From the NCBI RefSeq assembly GCF_039537005.1, contig NZ_BAAAZR010000009.1, positions 1-64,000 on the forward strand: a stretch of 64,000 nt of DNA, given 5' to 3'. How positions within the stretch are numbered: position 1 is the first letter of the stretch; every line of letters starts with the position of its first letter. Positions 49,490 through 59,676 of this stretch are shown one piece after another. This stretch comes from Sphaerisporangium flaviroseum (GTDB taxonomy: Bacteria; Actinomycetota; Actinomycetes; Streptosporangiales; Streptosporangiaceae). A program made the position numbers and the translations under genes. Under the pieces are notes generated by a model, which saw only the letters and a program-made list of their open reading frames with translations, had not been told where the DNA came from and ran no database searches.

Positions 49490-52400
49490 CGGTCACGGCC
49501 GGTGCCGCACGTGGTCTTGAGGACGCCTACCCGCTGGCCGCGCTCCAGGCCGGCATGCTGTACCACAGCGCGTACGAGCCAGACGCGCCGACCTATCACG
49601 ACCTGACGACCATCACGCTGCGCGGGCGGTTCGACCGCGAGGCCTTCACCGCGGCGCTCGCGGAGGTGACCGGCAGGCACCCTGTGCTGCGCACCTCCTT
49701 CGACCTCACCGGGTTCAGCGAGCCGGTCCAGCTCGTGCACCGGTCCGCCGTCATGCCGCTGGAGGTATCCGACCTCACGCACCTCACCGACCACGCCGAG
49801 GTGGAGGCCCGGCTGCGGGAGTGGGCGGAGCAGGAGAAGGGGCGCCCGTTCGACTGGGCGAACCCGCCGCTCGCGCGTGCTCATGTGCATCTGTTACCCG
49901 GCGGGTCGTTCACGTTCAGCCTCGGCTTCCACCACGCGATCCTCGACGGCTGGAGCGTGGCGGCGTTCACCACCGAGCTGTTCCGCCGGTACGCCGGGCA
50001 TCTGGGCGGAGCCCCGCTCCCCGCAGAGGCACCCGGCGCGGCGTTCCGTGACATGGTGGCCCGCGAACGTGCCGCCGTCGCGTCGCAGGAGGCGAAGGAG
50101 TTCTGGCTCGCCCAGGTGGCCGACGCTCCCGACACCCGGATACCCCGGTTGCCCGGCGCGGGCGCCGGAGAGGCGCGTGCGGTCCAGGTCCTGACGGATC
50201 CTGTGGCCGCCGGCGTGCTGGAGGGCCTGCGCGACGTGGCCCGGTCGCTCCACGTGCCACTACGGACGGTGCTGCTGGCCGCCCATGTGCGGGTGCTGTC
50301 CCTTCTCACCGGCCGGCCTGAGGTGATGACCGGCCTGGTCGCGCACGGCCGCCCCGAGAGCGAGTCGGGTGAGGAGGTTCTGGGACTGTTCCTCAACACC
50401 GTGCCGCTGCGCGTCTCGGCGGACACGCCCACCTGGGGCGCGCTGGTGAGGCGGGTGTTCGAGGCGGAGGTGGCGCTGCTGCCGCACCGGGGCTATCCGC
50501 TGTTCGAGATCCGGCGGGCCAGCGGGCGCACCCCCTTGCTCGACGTGCTGTTCGACTTCCGCGACTTCCACGTCTACCGCGACATGCCCGCCTCCGCGGG
50601 GATCGAGATCGTGGACCAGGAGTTCTTCGAGCAGACCGACCTGCCGCTCACCGTGAGCTTCGGCAGGAACAGGGACCACGGCGGCTTCGACCTGACGCTC
50701 TCCTACGACCGGGCGCAGTTCCCCGCCGAGCAGATCGAGCGCGTCCGCGACCACTACCGGACCGCGCTGCGCCTGCTCGCCACCGGTCCGGACGCCGACC
50801 CCCGGCCCGCGGCCCCCTACCTCGCCGCCGACGAAGACGCGATCACGGGATGGAACGCCACGCGGCGGTCCTACGACATCGCGCCCCTGCACGAACTCGT
50901 CGCCGCGCAGGCCGCGCGCACGCCGGACGCGCCCGCCGTCGGCTACGAGGAGGCCTGGCTGACGTACCGCGAACTCGTGGCGCGTGCCCGAGCCGTGACG
51001 TCGGCGCTGGTGGAGGCGGGCACGCGGCCCGGCGACGTGGTCGGCGTCCACCTGCCGCGCGGGCCGGAACTGCTGCCGGCCCTTCTCGGCGTGCTCGGGG
51101 CGGGCGCGGCCTACCTCCCGCTGGAACCGGGGCTGCCCGCCGAACGGCTGTCGTACATGATCGCCGAGACGCGGGCGCGCACGGTGCTGGTCACCGAGGA
51201 GACGGCCGGCGAGGTGCCGGACGGCGTCGCGCTGCGGGTCGGCACACCCTCCGCCGAGGCCACGCCCCCGGACGGTGATGCCGCGCGGCCCGCCGTCCCG
51301 CCTGACGCGCTGGCCTACGTGATCTTCACCTCCGGCTCGACGGGCAGGCCGAAGGGCGTGGGCGTCTCCCACCACGCGATCGCGAACCGCCTGATGTGGA
51401 TGCAGGAGGCGTTCGGGCTGACCGGCGAGGACCGTGTCCTGCACAAGACGCCCATCGGGTTCGACGTGTCGGTGTGGGAGCTGTTCTGGCCGCTCGTCAC
51501 CGGCGCCGGGCTCGTGGTGGCCCGGCCGGACGAGCACAGGGACAGCGCCTACCTGGTGGCGCTCATCGCCAGGGAACGCGTCACGACCCTGCACTTCGTG
51601 CCCTCCATGCTGGAGGTCTTCCTCGACGAGCCGTTCCTGCGGCCGCAGGCGATGCGGCGGGTCATCTGCTCGGGCGAAGCCCTGTCCGCCGAGCTGGCCG
51701 GGCGCTTCCACGAGCGGTTGCGCGGAGTCGAACTGCACAACCTGTACGGCCCCACCGAGGCGGCCGTGGACGTCTCCTGGCACCCCTGCGCGCCCGGCGA
51801 GAGCGCCGTTCCCATCGGGCGGCCCACCGCCAACACCCGGCTGGAGGTCCTCGACGCGCACGGCGAGCGGGTGCCCGTCGGAACGGCCGGAGAGCTGTGC
51901 ATCGGCGGCGTCCAGCTCGCCCGCGGCTACGTCGGTCGTCCCGCGCTGACGGCCGAGCGGTTCGTTCCCGACCCGCACGGCCCCGCGGGGGAGCGGCTCT
52001 ACCGCACCGGCGACGTGGCCCGGTGGCTCCCCGGCGGCGAGATCGAGTACCTCGGCCGCACCGACTTCCAGGTGAAGATCCGCGGCCAGCGCGTCGAACT
52101 GGGGGAGATCGAGGCGCTGCTGGTGGCACAGCCCGAGGTCAGGGCCGCGGTGGTGACGCTCAGGGGGGACACCCTCGCCGCCTATCTGGTGCTCCACGAC
52201 CCTGACGGCGACGTGGATTTCGCCCCGCGGCTCCGTGCCCGGCTGCCCGGCCACATGGTGCCGGTGGCCTGGATACGCCTGGACGCCCTCCCGGTCACCG
52301 CCAACGGCAAGCTCGACCGGGCCGCCCTGCCCGACCCCGGGCAGACCGGTCGCGCGCCGTACCTGCCGCCGCGCGACCCGTTCGAAGCGCGCCTGACGAC

Positions 52401-53412
52401 CTTGTGGGAGGAGACGCTGGGGCGGGACGCCATCGGCGTCCATGACGACTTCTTCGCGCTCGGCGGCCACTCCCTGCTGGCGCTCAGGCTGGCGATGAAG
52501 CTGCGCAAGGAGCTGGACCGTGAAGTTCCCCTCTCCATGGTGCTCACCGCGCCGACGGTCGCGCTGCTCGCCGCCGAGCTACGGCGCCCCCAGGACAGCG
52601 ACGGCGCCGAACAGCGCATCGTGCCCCTGCGGCCGGTCGGCGACCGTACCCCGATCTTCCTCTCGCACGCCCTGGGCGGCCAGGTCTTCCGGTACCTGCC
52701 GCTGACCCGGCGGCTCGGCGCGGACCAGCCCGTCCACGCCATCCAGGCCAGCGGGCTGGTCCCGGGCGAGGAACCGCACACCACCCTGGCCGAGATGGTC
52801 GAGGACTATGTCGCCCACCTGCTGAAGGTGCGCCCGCGCGGGCCGTACGTCCTCGGCGGCTACTGCATCGGCGGCAACATCGCCCTGGAGATGGCACGGC
52901 GGCTGCGGGAGAGCGGGCAGGAGGTCCCGCTCGTCGTGCTGTTCTACTCCGACGCCAACGAGCCCGTGATACGCGCCTCGCTCCAGGACGACGCGGTCCT
53001 GCTGATGCACGCGCTGGCCGGCGGCCCCGTGGAGGTCGACCTGGACGCGCTGCGCCGGATGGACCCCGACGCACGGCTGCTGGCCGTCATCGAGGCCGCG
53101 GCCAAGGCGGACCGGCTCCAGCCCGACACCGCCGACCTGCGGCAGGCGCGGCGCTTCGTCGAGGTCTTCCGCGCCAACGCCCACGCGGTGGGCGACTACC
53201 GGCACGACCCCTACGACGGCGACGTGCTGCTGTTCTCGCCGGCCAGGGAGGGCGCGCAGCCGGACGACATGGGATGGCGGTCCGTCGTCACCGGCCGGCT
53301 GCGCATCTCGCCCATCCTCGGGGAGCGCTTCACGGTCATGTATGAGCCCCTGGTCGCCGACGCGGCCACCGAGCTGAGAAGGTGCATGGATCATGGCGTC
53401 ACCCACGACTGA
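49486..53412 (+). CDS. NRPS 3: C-A-PCP-TE (predicted Ser; Cys-type thioesterase)
   Basis: A 1308-residue terminal module. C about 5-440 begins YPLAALQAGMLYHSAYEP and keeps HHAILDGWS. A about 460-960 has pocket D-V-W-H-I-S-L-V-D, matching serine. PCP is GGHSLLA near 993. TE is about 1040-1308. The TE nucleophile motif is GGYCIGGN near 1125, with Cys (TGC) for Ser. The segment that normally holds the catalytic His (GDHF) reads LGERFTVMYEP, with Arg. An Asp is present in LFYSDANE. Cys-type TEs are known to form strained rings in obafluorin and sulfazecin synthesis; loss of the His is more unusual. The TE should release the last Ser-containing intermediate. The ATG overlaps the NRPS 2 stop, and the 3' end overlaps the exporter. 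Confidence 0.92.
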
Positions 53413-54682
53413 ACGGACGGGACCGGCCACGCTGTGGAGGGACCAGGACTTCCTCAAGCTCTGGGCCGGGCAGAGCCTGTCGCTCGTCGGCACACAGGTC
53501 ACCGTCCTGGCGATGCCGATCGTGGCGTTCCTGCTGCTGAACGCCTCGGTCGCCGAGATGGGCATCCTCGGGGCGCTGGCCAGGCTGCCCATGGTGCTGT
53601 TCCTGGTCGTCGGGGTCTGGGTCGACCGCATGCGCCGCCGCCCGGTGCTGATCGTGAGCGACGTCGCCCGCGCCGTCATGCTCGGCACGGTGCCCCTGCT
53701 GTTCGTCATGGACCTGCTGGTCCTGTGGTGGCTCTACGTCGTGGTGTTCGCGATGGGCGTCTTCGGCGTGCTGTTCGAGATCGCCTACCGGTCCTACCTG
53801 CCCGGCCTCGTGGCGCCTGAGCACCTCGGCGACGGCAACAGCAAACTGCAGCTCAGCGACTCGGTCGCCAAAGCGGTGGGACCGAGTCTCGCCGGAGTTC
53901 TCGTGGCCGCGCGGTCCGCGCCGCTGGTCATCATCATCGACGCCATGACGTACGTCATCTCGGCCGTCTCCCTGCTGCTCATCAGGAAGCGGGAGGACAG
54001 GCCCCAGGCCGACGAGGGCGGCGGCTCGATGCTCCAGGCGATCGCCCAGGGGCTGCGCTGGGTGATGGGTCAGCCCCTGATACGCCCCCTGGCGATCGCG
54101 AGCGCCGTGTACTCGTTCTTCGACATCGGCATCCTGCAGACGCTCTACTTCCCCTTCCTGGTCCAGGACGTCGGCGTGCCCGCGGCCTGGGTCGGCGGCG
54201 TGCTGGCCGTGGGCGGCGTAGGGGCGATCGCCGGAGCCTGGCTGGCGGTCCGTTTCATGAAGGGCGTCGGGCCCGGCCCCACGATGCTGTGGGCCACGGT
54301 CATCGGCAACAGTTCGCTGCTGCTGGTGCCCCTGGCCGGTGGGCCGCTGTGGCTGGCGGTGGCCATGCTCGCGGTCTCGCAGCTGATCGTCGGGCTGACC
54401 ACGCAGATCTTCGTCGTCAACAACATCACCGTGCTGCAGTCGGCCACGCCGCGCGAGATGGTGGGCCGGGTCATCGCCACCATCTGGGCCATGGGCCTGG
54501 TGCCGGCACCGCTCGGCGCGCTGGTGGCGGGCCTGATCGGCGAGGCCGTGGGCATGCGTCCCGTCGTCCTGGTGGCCGCTCTCATCGGGGCGCTCGTCCC
54601 GATGGCGGTGCTGGCGATGTCCCCCATCCCCAAACTGCGCCAGGTGCCGGAAACTCCCCTCACCTCGGGCGAGGGGAGTTGA
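53393..54682 (+). CDS. MFS exporter (EntS/MefA-like, MFS_3)
   Basis: A 429-residue transporter with about 12 transmembrane segments. The N-terminus FLKLWAGQSLSLVGTQVTVL is typical of the MFS_3 group that exports siderophores, macrolides and peptides. Motif A is replaced by VWVDRMRRRPVLIVSD, normal for this group. It overlaps the NRPS 3 stop by 20 bases and closes the operon, so it is the probable exporter or self-resistance pump of the peptide-polyketide product. Its last 23 bases overlap the convergent LLM oxidoreductase gene. Confidence 0.92.
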   Translation: MASPTTERTGPATLWRDQDFLKLWAGQSLSLVGTQVTVLAMPIVAFLLLNASVAEMGILGALARLPMVLFLVVGVWVDRMRRRPVLIVSDVARAVMLGTVPLLFVMDLLVLWWLYVVVFAMGVFGVLFEIAYRSYLPGLVAPEHLGDGNSKLQLSDSVAKAVGPSLAGVLVAARSAPLVIIIDAMTYVISAVSLLLIRKREDRPQADEGGGSMLQAIAQGLRWVMGQPLIRPLAIASAVYSFFDIGILQTLYFPFLVQDVGVPAAWVGGVLAVGGVGAIAGAWLAVRFMKGVGPGPTMLWATVIGNSSLLLVPLAGGPLWLAVAMLAVSQLIVGLTTQIFVVNNITVLQSATPREMVGRVIATIWAMGLVPAPLGALVAGLIGEAVGMRPVVLVAALIGALVPMAVLAMSPIPKLRQVPETPLTSGEGS

Positions 54683-55709
54683 GCTCGGCGAGCAGGCCGA
54701 GCTGTTCGACGCGGTCGTCCATCGTGGGGGCGTTCAGGCCGACGATCAGCGTGGTGGCTCCGGCCTCGCGGTAGGCGGCGAGCCGCTCGCGTACCCGTGC
54801 GGGCGTACCGCAGAGGGTGAGGGTGTCCACGAGGGGATCCGGCAGCTCTTCCATGGCCTCGCCCAGGCCACCGTCGAGGTAGGCGTCCTGCACCCGGGCC
54901 GCGGCGGAGGCGAAGCCGAGACGGTGCGCCAGCCGGTTGTAGAAGTTCACCTCCCGGGTCCCCATGCCCCCGAGATACAGCGCGAGCATGGGGCGCACCA
55001 GGTCCCGCGCGTAGTCCGCGTCGTCGTCCACCATGGCCATGACCATCGGGGAGACAGCGATGCGGGAGACGTCGCGCCCGGCCGAAGCCGCCCCCTCGCG
55101 CAGCCGCTGGAGGGACTCCGCGAGGTGCTCGGGAGGGAAGTGGATCGGCAGCCAGCCGTCGGCGACCTCGCCCGCGAGGGTGATGGCCTTCGGGCCCATG
55201 GCCGCCAGGTGGACGGGAAGCGGCTTGCGGACCGGCTCCACCGCCAGGGTCAGCTCCTTGCCCCGGCTGTCGGGCAGGGGCAGCACCAGGGTGGGCCCCT
55301 CGTGGCGTACCGGCCGGCCCGCCAGGGCGGTGCGCACCACCTGGACGTAGTCGCGCAGGTGGGCCAGCGGGCGCTCGTAGCGGTGACCGTGCCAGCCCTC
55401 CGCCACCTGTGGGCCGGAGGTGCCGAGGCCCAGCCGGAACCGCCCGTTCGAAAGCCGGTCTATCGTGGCCGCGGCCATGGCGGTGGCGATGGCGGTACGC
55501 CCCGAGATCTGCAGGATCCCCGTGCCGAGCTCGATCCGCTCCGTTCCCGCCGCCAGCCAGGCGAGGGTGGCCGCCGGGTCGACACCGTAGCCCTCAGAGG
55601 CCCACACGGACTCGTAGCCCAGCCGCTCCGCCTCCTGGACCAGCTTCAGTTGGTCGCCGGGCGTGGACGCCACGGGTCCCAGGGTGCCGATGCTGAAACC
55701 CAGCCGCAC
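54660..55709 (-). CDS. LLM-class (F420- or FMN-dependent) oxidoreductase
   Basis: A 349-residue TIM-barrel protein of the luciferase-like family. It starts MRLGFSIGTLGPV. Other marks are AERLGYESVWASEG, RIELGTGILQISGRTA, LGLGTSGPQVAEGWHG, AGEVADGWLPIHFPPE and a C-terminal GTPARVRERLAAYREAG. The pattern is closest to the F420-dependent branch common in actinobacteria. Substrate unknown. It is convergent with the exporter and shares 23 bases with it, so it may or may not belong to the cluster. Confidence 0.88.
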   Translation of the reverse strand: MRLGFSIGTLGPVASTPGDQLKLVQEAERLGYESVWASEGYGVDPAATLAWLAAGTERIELGTGILQISGRTAIATAMAAATIDRLSNGRFRLGLGTSGPQVAEGWHGHRYERPLAHLRDYVQVVRTALAGRPVRHEGPTLVLPLPDSRGKELTLAVEPVRKPLPVHLAAMGPKAITLAGEVADGWLPIHFPPEHLAESLQRLREGAASAGRDVSRIAVSPMVMAMVDDDADYARDLVRPMLALYLGGMGTREVNFYNRLAHRLGFASAAARVQDAYLDGGLGEAMEELPDPLVDTLTLCGTPARVRERLAAYREAGATTLIVGLNAPTMDDRVEQLGLLAELNSPRPR

Positions 55710-55897
55710 GATTGCCTCCTCCGCGCAACGAACTTCTTGATCGCATCATCCCCGGAGACGGCCGTCCGGGACAGCCCCGCCCATGACGCGACCTTTCGGC
55801 GGAGCCGCTCGCCGGTGCCGGCCGGGCACATCGCGACATTGTCACTACCCGTGTGATCTGGCGGCATGCCGGATCGATCATCGGGTAGACCTGCCCC

Positions 55898-57241
55898 ATG
55901 CTTTCTTCACGGCACGAAGGGCGGCTTCTGGCGGGGCGGTACCGTCTTCTGGCGGGCATCGGCAGCGGCGGCACGGCGACGGTTTGGCGCGGCCATGACG
56001 AGCTTCTCGATCGTGAGGTCGCGGTCAAGGAGCTCACGATGCCCGCTCACCTCACCGGCCCGGAGCGGGAGGTCCTGCTCGAACGCACCATGAGGGAGGC
56101 GCGCCTCACCGCACGGCTGAACCATCCCAACATCGCCGCCGTGTACGACGTGGTGCAGGCCGACGATCGTCCGTGGATCGTGCTGCAGTTCGTCCGGTCA
56201 CGGAGCCTCGCCGAGGTGATCGCCGATGAAGGTCCTCTGCCGGTGTCCACCGTCACGCGTGTCGGGTTGGAGGTGCTGTCGGCGCTGGAGGCGGCGCACG
56301 CGGTCGGGGTCATGCACCGCGACGTCAAACCCGCCAACATCTTGCTCACCGAGGAGGGGCACGCCGTCCTGACGGACTTCGGACTGGCCACCTCCCTCGA
56401 TGAGGAGGCCAGCCTGACCAGGGTCGGAATGGTGATGGGCACGCCCGCCTACATCGCACCGGAGCGGGCCGGCGGCGCCGCCTCCAGTGCGGAAAGTGAC
56501 CTGTGGTCCCTGGGCGCCACCCTGTACGCGGCCGCGGAAGGCCGGCCCCCCTTCGACCGCAGCACCGCACTGGCCACCCTCACCGCCGTGCAGACGGCCG
56601 CACCGGAGCCGTTCCAGTGCGCCGGCCCGTTGGCGCCCGTCATCGCCGGACTGCTCGACAAGGATCCCGCTCGCCGCACCGGCGCCGTCCGCGCCCAGGA
56701 GCAGCTTCGCGACGTGGCCGCTCTGGAGGAGCGGACCGCGGGCGGTTCCGCGGCACCGCTCCCGGCCGCCCGTCCTGTACCGCCGGGCACCACCCAGAGC
56801 ACGGCCCAGGGCCCCGGCATCGGCCACCGTCCCACCGGCGAGCAGGTGCTCGGCGATCGCCGGTCCATCCCGGTACGTCAGCGGGTCACCTGGCGCCGTG
56901 GCCTGTCAACCTGTGCCGCGGGCCTGGCCGTCGGCATCGTGGTCTTCACCACCGCCACCACCGAGTGGCGCGGCGGCCGGCCGGAGCCCGGGACTCCTTC
57001 CATCGCCGTCCAGCCGGAGTCGAGGGCTCCTTCCATCGCCGTCGAGTCGGTGACCGGCCACGATCCCACCCCCGCCCCTGCCCGTCCCAGGCAGGCCGGG
57101 GCCACGCCCGGGACGGGCACCATCGAGACCGGCGATGACCGCGCCCGTACCCGTGTCAGGGAGCCTGAGCGTAAGCCGGTCAAGAACAAGCCGAACCCCC
57201 CAGGCAAGAGCCGTGGGAACGGCAAGAATGGTCAGCCGTGA
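55898..57241 (+). CDS. Membrane Ser/Thr protein kinase (PknB type)
   Basis: A 447-residue Hanks-type kinase. Gly loop GIGSGGTATVWRG, catalytic Lys in VAVKEL, HRDVKPANIL loop, DFGLA, GTPAYIAPE and SDLWSLGATLYAA are all intact, so it should be active. One transmembrane helix follows at about residue 345 (LSTCAAGLAVGIVVFTTA). The short outside tail is Pro-, Arg- and Lys-rich and has no PASTA domain. A 12-codon-spaced duplication (PSIAVQPESRA / PSIAVESVTG) lies after the helix. The ATG at 55898 has no strong ribosome-binding site. Confidence 0.93.
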   Translation: MLSSRHEGRLLAGRYRLLAGIGSGGTATVWRGHDELLDREVAVKELTMPAHLTGPEREVLLERTMREARLTARLNHPNIAAVYDVVQADDRPWIVLQFVRSRSLAEVIADEGPLPVSTVTRVGLEVLSALEAAHAVGVMHRDVKPANILLTEEGHAVLTDFGLATSLDEEASLTRVGMVMGTPAYIAPERAGGAASSAESDLWSLGATLYAAAEGRPPFDRSTALATLTAVQTAAPEPFQCAGPLAPVIAGLLDKDPARRTGAVRAQEQLRDVAALEERTAGGSAAPLPAARPVPPGTTQSTAQGPGIGHRPTGEQVLGDRRSIPVRQRVTWRRGLSTCAAGLAVGIVVFTTATTEWRGGRPEPGTPSIAVQPESRAPSIAVESVTGHDPTPAPARPRQAGATPGTGTIETGDDRARTRVREPERKPVKNKPNPPGKSRGNGKNGQP

Positions 57242-57276
57242 GTCAGAGTGGACGCGAGCCCTGACCGGAGAGTGAC

Positions 57277-58026
57277 ATGGTCGATCCAGCGATGGTCGCG
57301 TTCTACCGCGACAACGGGTACCTCCTTGTCAAAGGCCTGCTCAGCAGGCCGGAGGCGCAGGCGTACCGGGAGGAGTGCCATGCGGTCCTCGGCCGGTTGC
57401 GCGCGACGGACCCGACCTGGGGCAGCGCCCGTGAGCTGGCCGGCGGAGCGACCGAGCTGAGGCACTGCCACGACGCGCAGTTCTACTCGGCCGCGTTCGC
57501 GCGGATCCTGGTCGAGCCGCGCTTCACCGATGTGGCCGCGGCGCTGATGGGCACGGAGAACGTCCAGCTCCATCACACCAAGATCTTCGTGAAGCCGGCC
57601 GAGAAGGGCTCGCCGTTCCCCCTGCACCAGGACGCCGCGCATCTCCCGCATACCAGGCACACCGTCGGCGCGGCCATCTTCCACTTCGACGACGCGCCGG
57701 AGGAGAAGGGATGCGTCCGCGTGGTGCCGGGCAGCCACAAGCAGGGCCCGCTGCCCCACATCGAGGAGGGCGGCTGGCACCTGCCGCCGTCGGAATGGCC
57801 CCTGCGAGCCGCCGTTCCGGTCGAGGCCGAGGCGGGCGACGTCCTGTTCTTCAGCTACCTCACCGTGCACGGGTCGGGTGTCAACACGGCGGCCGAGGCG
57901 CGCACGACCTTCCTGGTGCAGTTCCGCGACCCCTTGGACCAACCCGTCGACGACGTTCACCGCTCAAGGGGCCAGGGCATGATGCTGCGCGGCGTCGACC
58001 CGGTCATGCCGTCTCCGGCGGCATGA
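57277..58026 (+). CDS. Phytanoyl-CoA dioxygenase family Fe(II)/2-oxoglutarate oxygenase
   Basis: A 249-residue PhyH-type oxygenase. Iron ligands are visible as PLHQDAAH (HxD) and LTVHGSGVN (distal His). The Arg in ARTTFLVQFRD is positioned to hold 2-oxoglutarate. VVPGSHKQGPLPH is the usual family segment. Relatives hydroxylate amino acids, lipids or natural products. GGAGAG precedes the ATG. It lies 35 bases after the kinase gene on the same strand, and the next gene is convergent. It could hydroxylate a cluster product or precursor, but that is only inferred from closeness. Confidence 0.87.
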   Translation: MVDPAMVAFYRDNGYLLVKGLLSRPEAQAYREECHAVLGRLRATDPTWGSARELAGGATELRHCHDAQFYSAAFARILVEPRFTDVAAALMGTENVQLHHTKIFVKPAEKGSPFPLHQDAAHLPHTRHTVGAAIFHFDDAPEEKGCVRVVPGSHKQGPLPHIEEGGWHLPPSEWPLRAAVPVEAEAGDVLFFSYLTVHGSGVNTAAEARTTFLVQFRDPLDQPVDDVHRSRGQGMMLRGVDPVMPSPAA

Positions 58027-58104
58027 CCATTCGCCCCCATCGCCTTCCGCCCAGCGGGACCGGGCCGATGTGGCCGGACGGGCGTCGGCGCACCGCGCCT
58101 TCGG

Positions 58105-59487
58105 CTAGCGGTCGCTCCACTTGATCTCGTAAGGCCGGAGGGTGGACTCCTTGCCGTCCACGGTCGTGGTGATCTTCGTGTTGGTCGTGTTGACCATCAC
58201 CAGCCGCCGAGGCTGCGCCAGCACCCGGACCTTGGGGTCCGAGGAGGTGACGTTCTCCAGCTCGGCCCCGGCAGGGAACCACTTGGCGAAGTCGCTCACC
58301 AGCCGGCCGGTCGGGAGGGGGGCGCCGGTCCGCGGGTGCCACATGCAGCCCTGGCAGGCGCCCTTCTTCTTCTGCGGATTCCAGTACAGGGCTGTGGCGG
58401 CGCCGCTCTCGGCGAACTCGATCATCGAGGCGGCCTGGACGGCGAGCCGCATGGGCTCGGGCCATCTCGTGTCGTCCTCGGGGACGAAGTACCACTCCGA
58501 CCACCAGACCGGCATGTCATCGGTCCTGTCGCGCAGCCAGTCGGTGACGGCGCCGAACTTGCCCAGCGCTCCGAACGCGTCGGGGAGCAGTTCGTGGGCG
58601 TCGGTCAGCGAGGCGCCGTCGACCACGATGAAGTCGGCGCCCTTCTTGTTCTCGAACCAGTACTCGAAGGCGTCAAGGACGTTCTGGTTGACGACCCCCC
58701 ACGGGCCCCGCAGCTCGGACTTCCCGGTCCTGTTGCTGTCGAAGCCGAGGTAGGGGCCGCCGATCTTGACATCGGGCCGGACCGCCTTCACCGCGTCGTA
58801 GACCATGTTGTAGAGCTCGGTGTAGCCCTTGTAGTCCGCGGGTTTGGAATGGTCCTTCCAGAAGCCCTTGAGCTCGTTCCAGACCATGAAGTACTCGACG
58901 TCCTTGTACCTGGTGGCCACGGCCGCCGACAGCTTGGCGAAGTCGCCGAAGTGCTCGGGGTAGGGGGCGTCCTCCAGGTGCTCGTCCCACGCGGAGTCCT
59001 TGGTCGGGCCCTCGGGGCCGCCCTTCATCCAGTCGGGGGCGCAGCACAGCGTGATGACCTGCGTGCTGCCGGACTTCTTCATGAAGTCCATCCGGCTGTC
59101 GAGGTCTTCCCAGTCGAACTCCTGCGGGCGGGGCTGGGGATTGCGCACGCCGAACCCCATGATGTGCTGGTTCTGCAGCATCGGGATCGGGGCGAGCGTC
59201 CGGCTCACGTCCCGCTCGAACCGCTCGGTGAGGTCGTTGGCGCTGACCTCTGTGTGGGTGAACCCCCAGCGAGGCCATGCGGGGTCCACCGGCGGCCCCT
59301 TCCGCGGCTCCGCGCCGGACGCCGCCGGTGACGAGATCGCGGGCTCTCGCGTGGCCGGAGCCGCCCGGTCCTCGACCTGGCCCGGTGAACAGCCCGCCAC
59401 GACCAGCGCCATCACGACGGCCCCCGCGGTGGGGGCGATCAGCCGATGAGAACGCCACCATGTCGATCGCCCGCTACCCGATGACAC
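58105..59487 (-). CDS. Lipoprotein glycoside hydrolase (clan GH-A, GH39-like)
   Basis: A 460-residue predicted lipoprotein. The signal ends LVVAGC, followed by a Pro/Ala/Ser-rich linker. The TIM-barrel body shows MVWNELKGFW (acid/base Glu after Asn), WWSEWYFVPED (nucleophile Glu candidate) and a C-terminal beta domain (RLVMVNTTNTKITT). This fits clan A xylosidase/GH39-like enzymes. The start is GTG at 59487 with GAGG five bases upstream. Substrate unknown, probably a plant or microbial polysaccharide, in keeping with the nearby GH12 gene. Confidence 0.75.
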   Translation of the reverse strand: MSSGSGRSTWWRSHRLIAPTAGAVVMALVVAGCSPGQVEDRAAPATREPAISSPAASGAEPRKGPPVDPAWPRWGFTHTEVSANDLTERFERDVSRTLAPIPMLQNQHIMGFGVRNPQPRPQEFDWEDLDSRMDFMKKSGSTQVITLCCAPDWMKGGPEGPTKDSAWDEHLEDAPYPEHFGDFAKLSAAVATRYKDVEYFMVWNELKGFWKDHSKPADYKGYTELYNMVYDAVKAVRPDVKIGGPYLGFDSNRTGKSELRGPWGVVNQNVLDAFEYWFENKKGADFIVVDGASLTDAHELLPDAFGALGKFGAVTDWLRDRTDDMPVWWSEWYFVPEDDTRWPEPMRLAVQAASMIEFAESGAATALYWNPQKKKGACQGCMWHPRTGAPLPTGRLVSDFAKWFPAGAELENVTSSDPKVRVLAQPRRLVMVNTTNTKITTTVDGKESTLRPYEIKWSDR

Positions 59488-59676
59488 TGATCCTCACCTG
59501 TTCCTCGCCGTTCGCCCTGATTGAAGCGTTCCACGATCAGTGCAAAAGCGGCAAACCAGAAAGATGGTTCACAGTCAATCGTTATGGTCGGCCCGGCGAG
59601 AACACGTCCGGGGGTTCCGCGGCCGGTGAGCACGCGTCGTCGTGGTCCGCCGCCCCGGAGTCGTCAGGGTGGCTCG

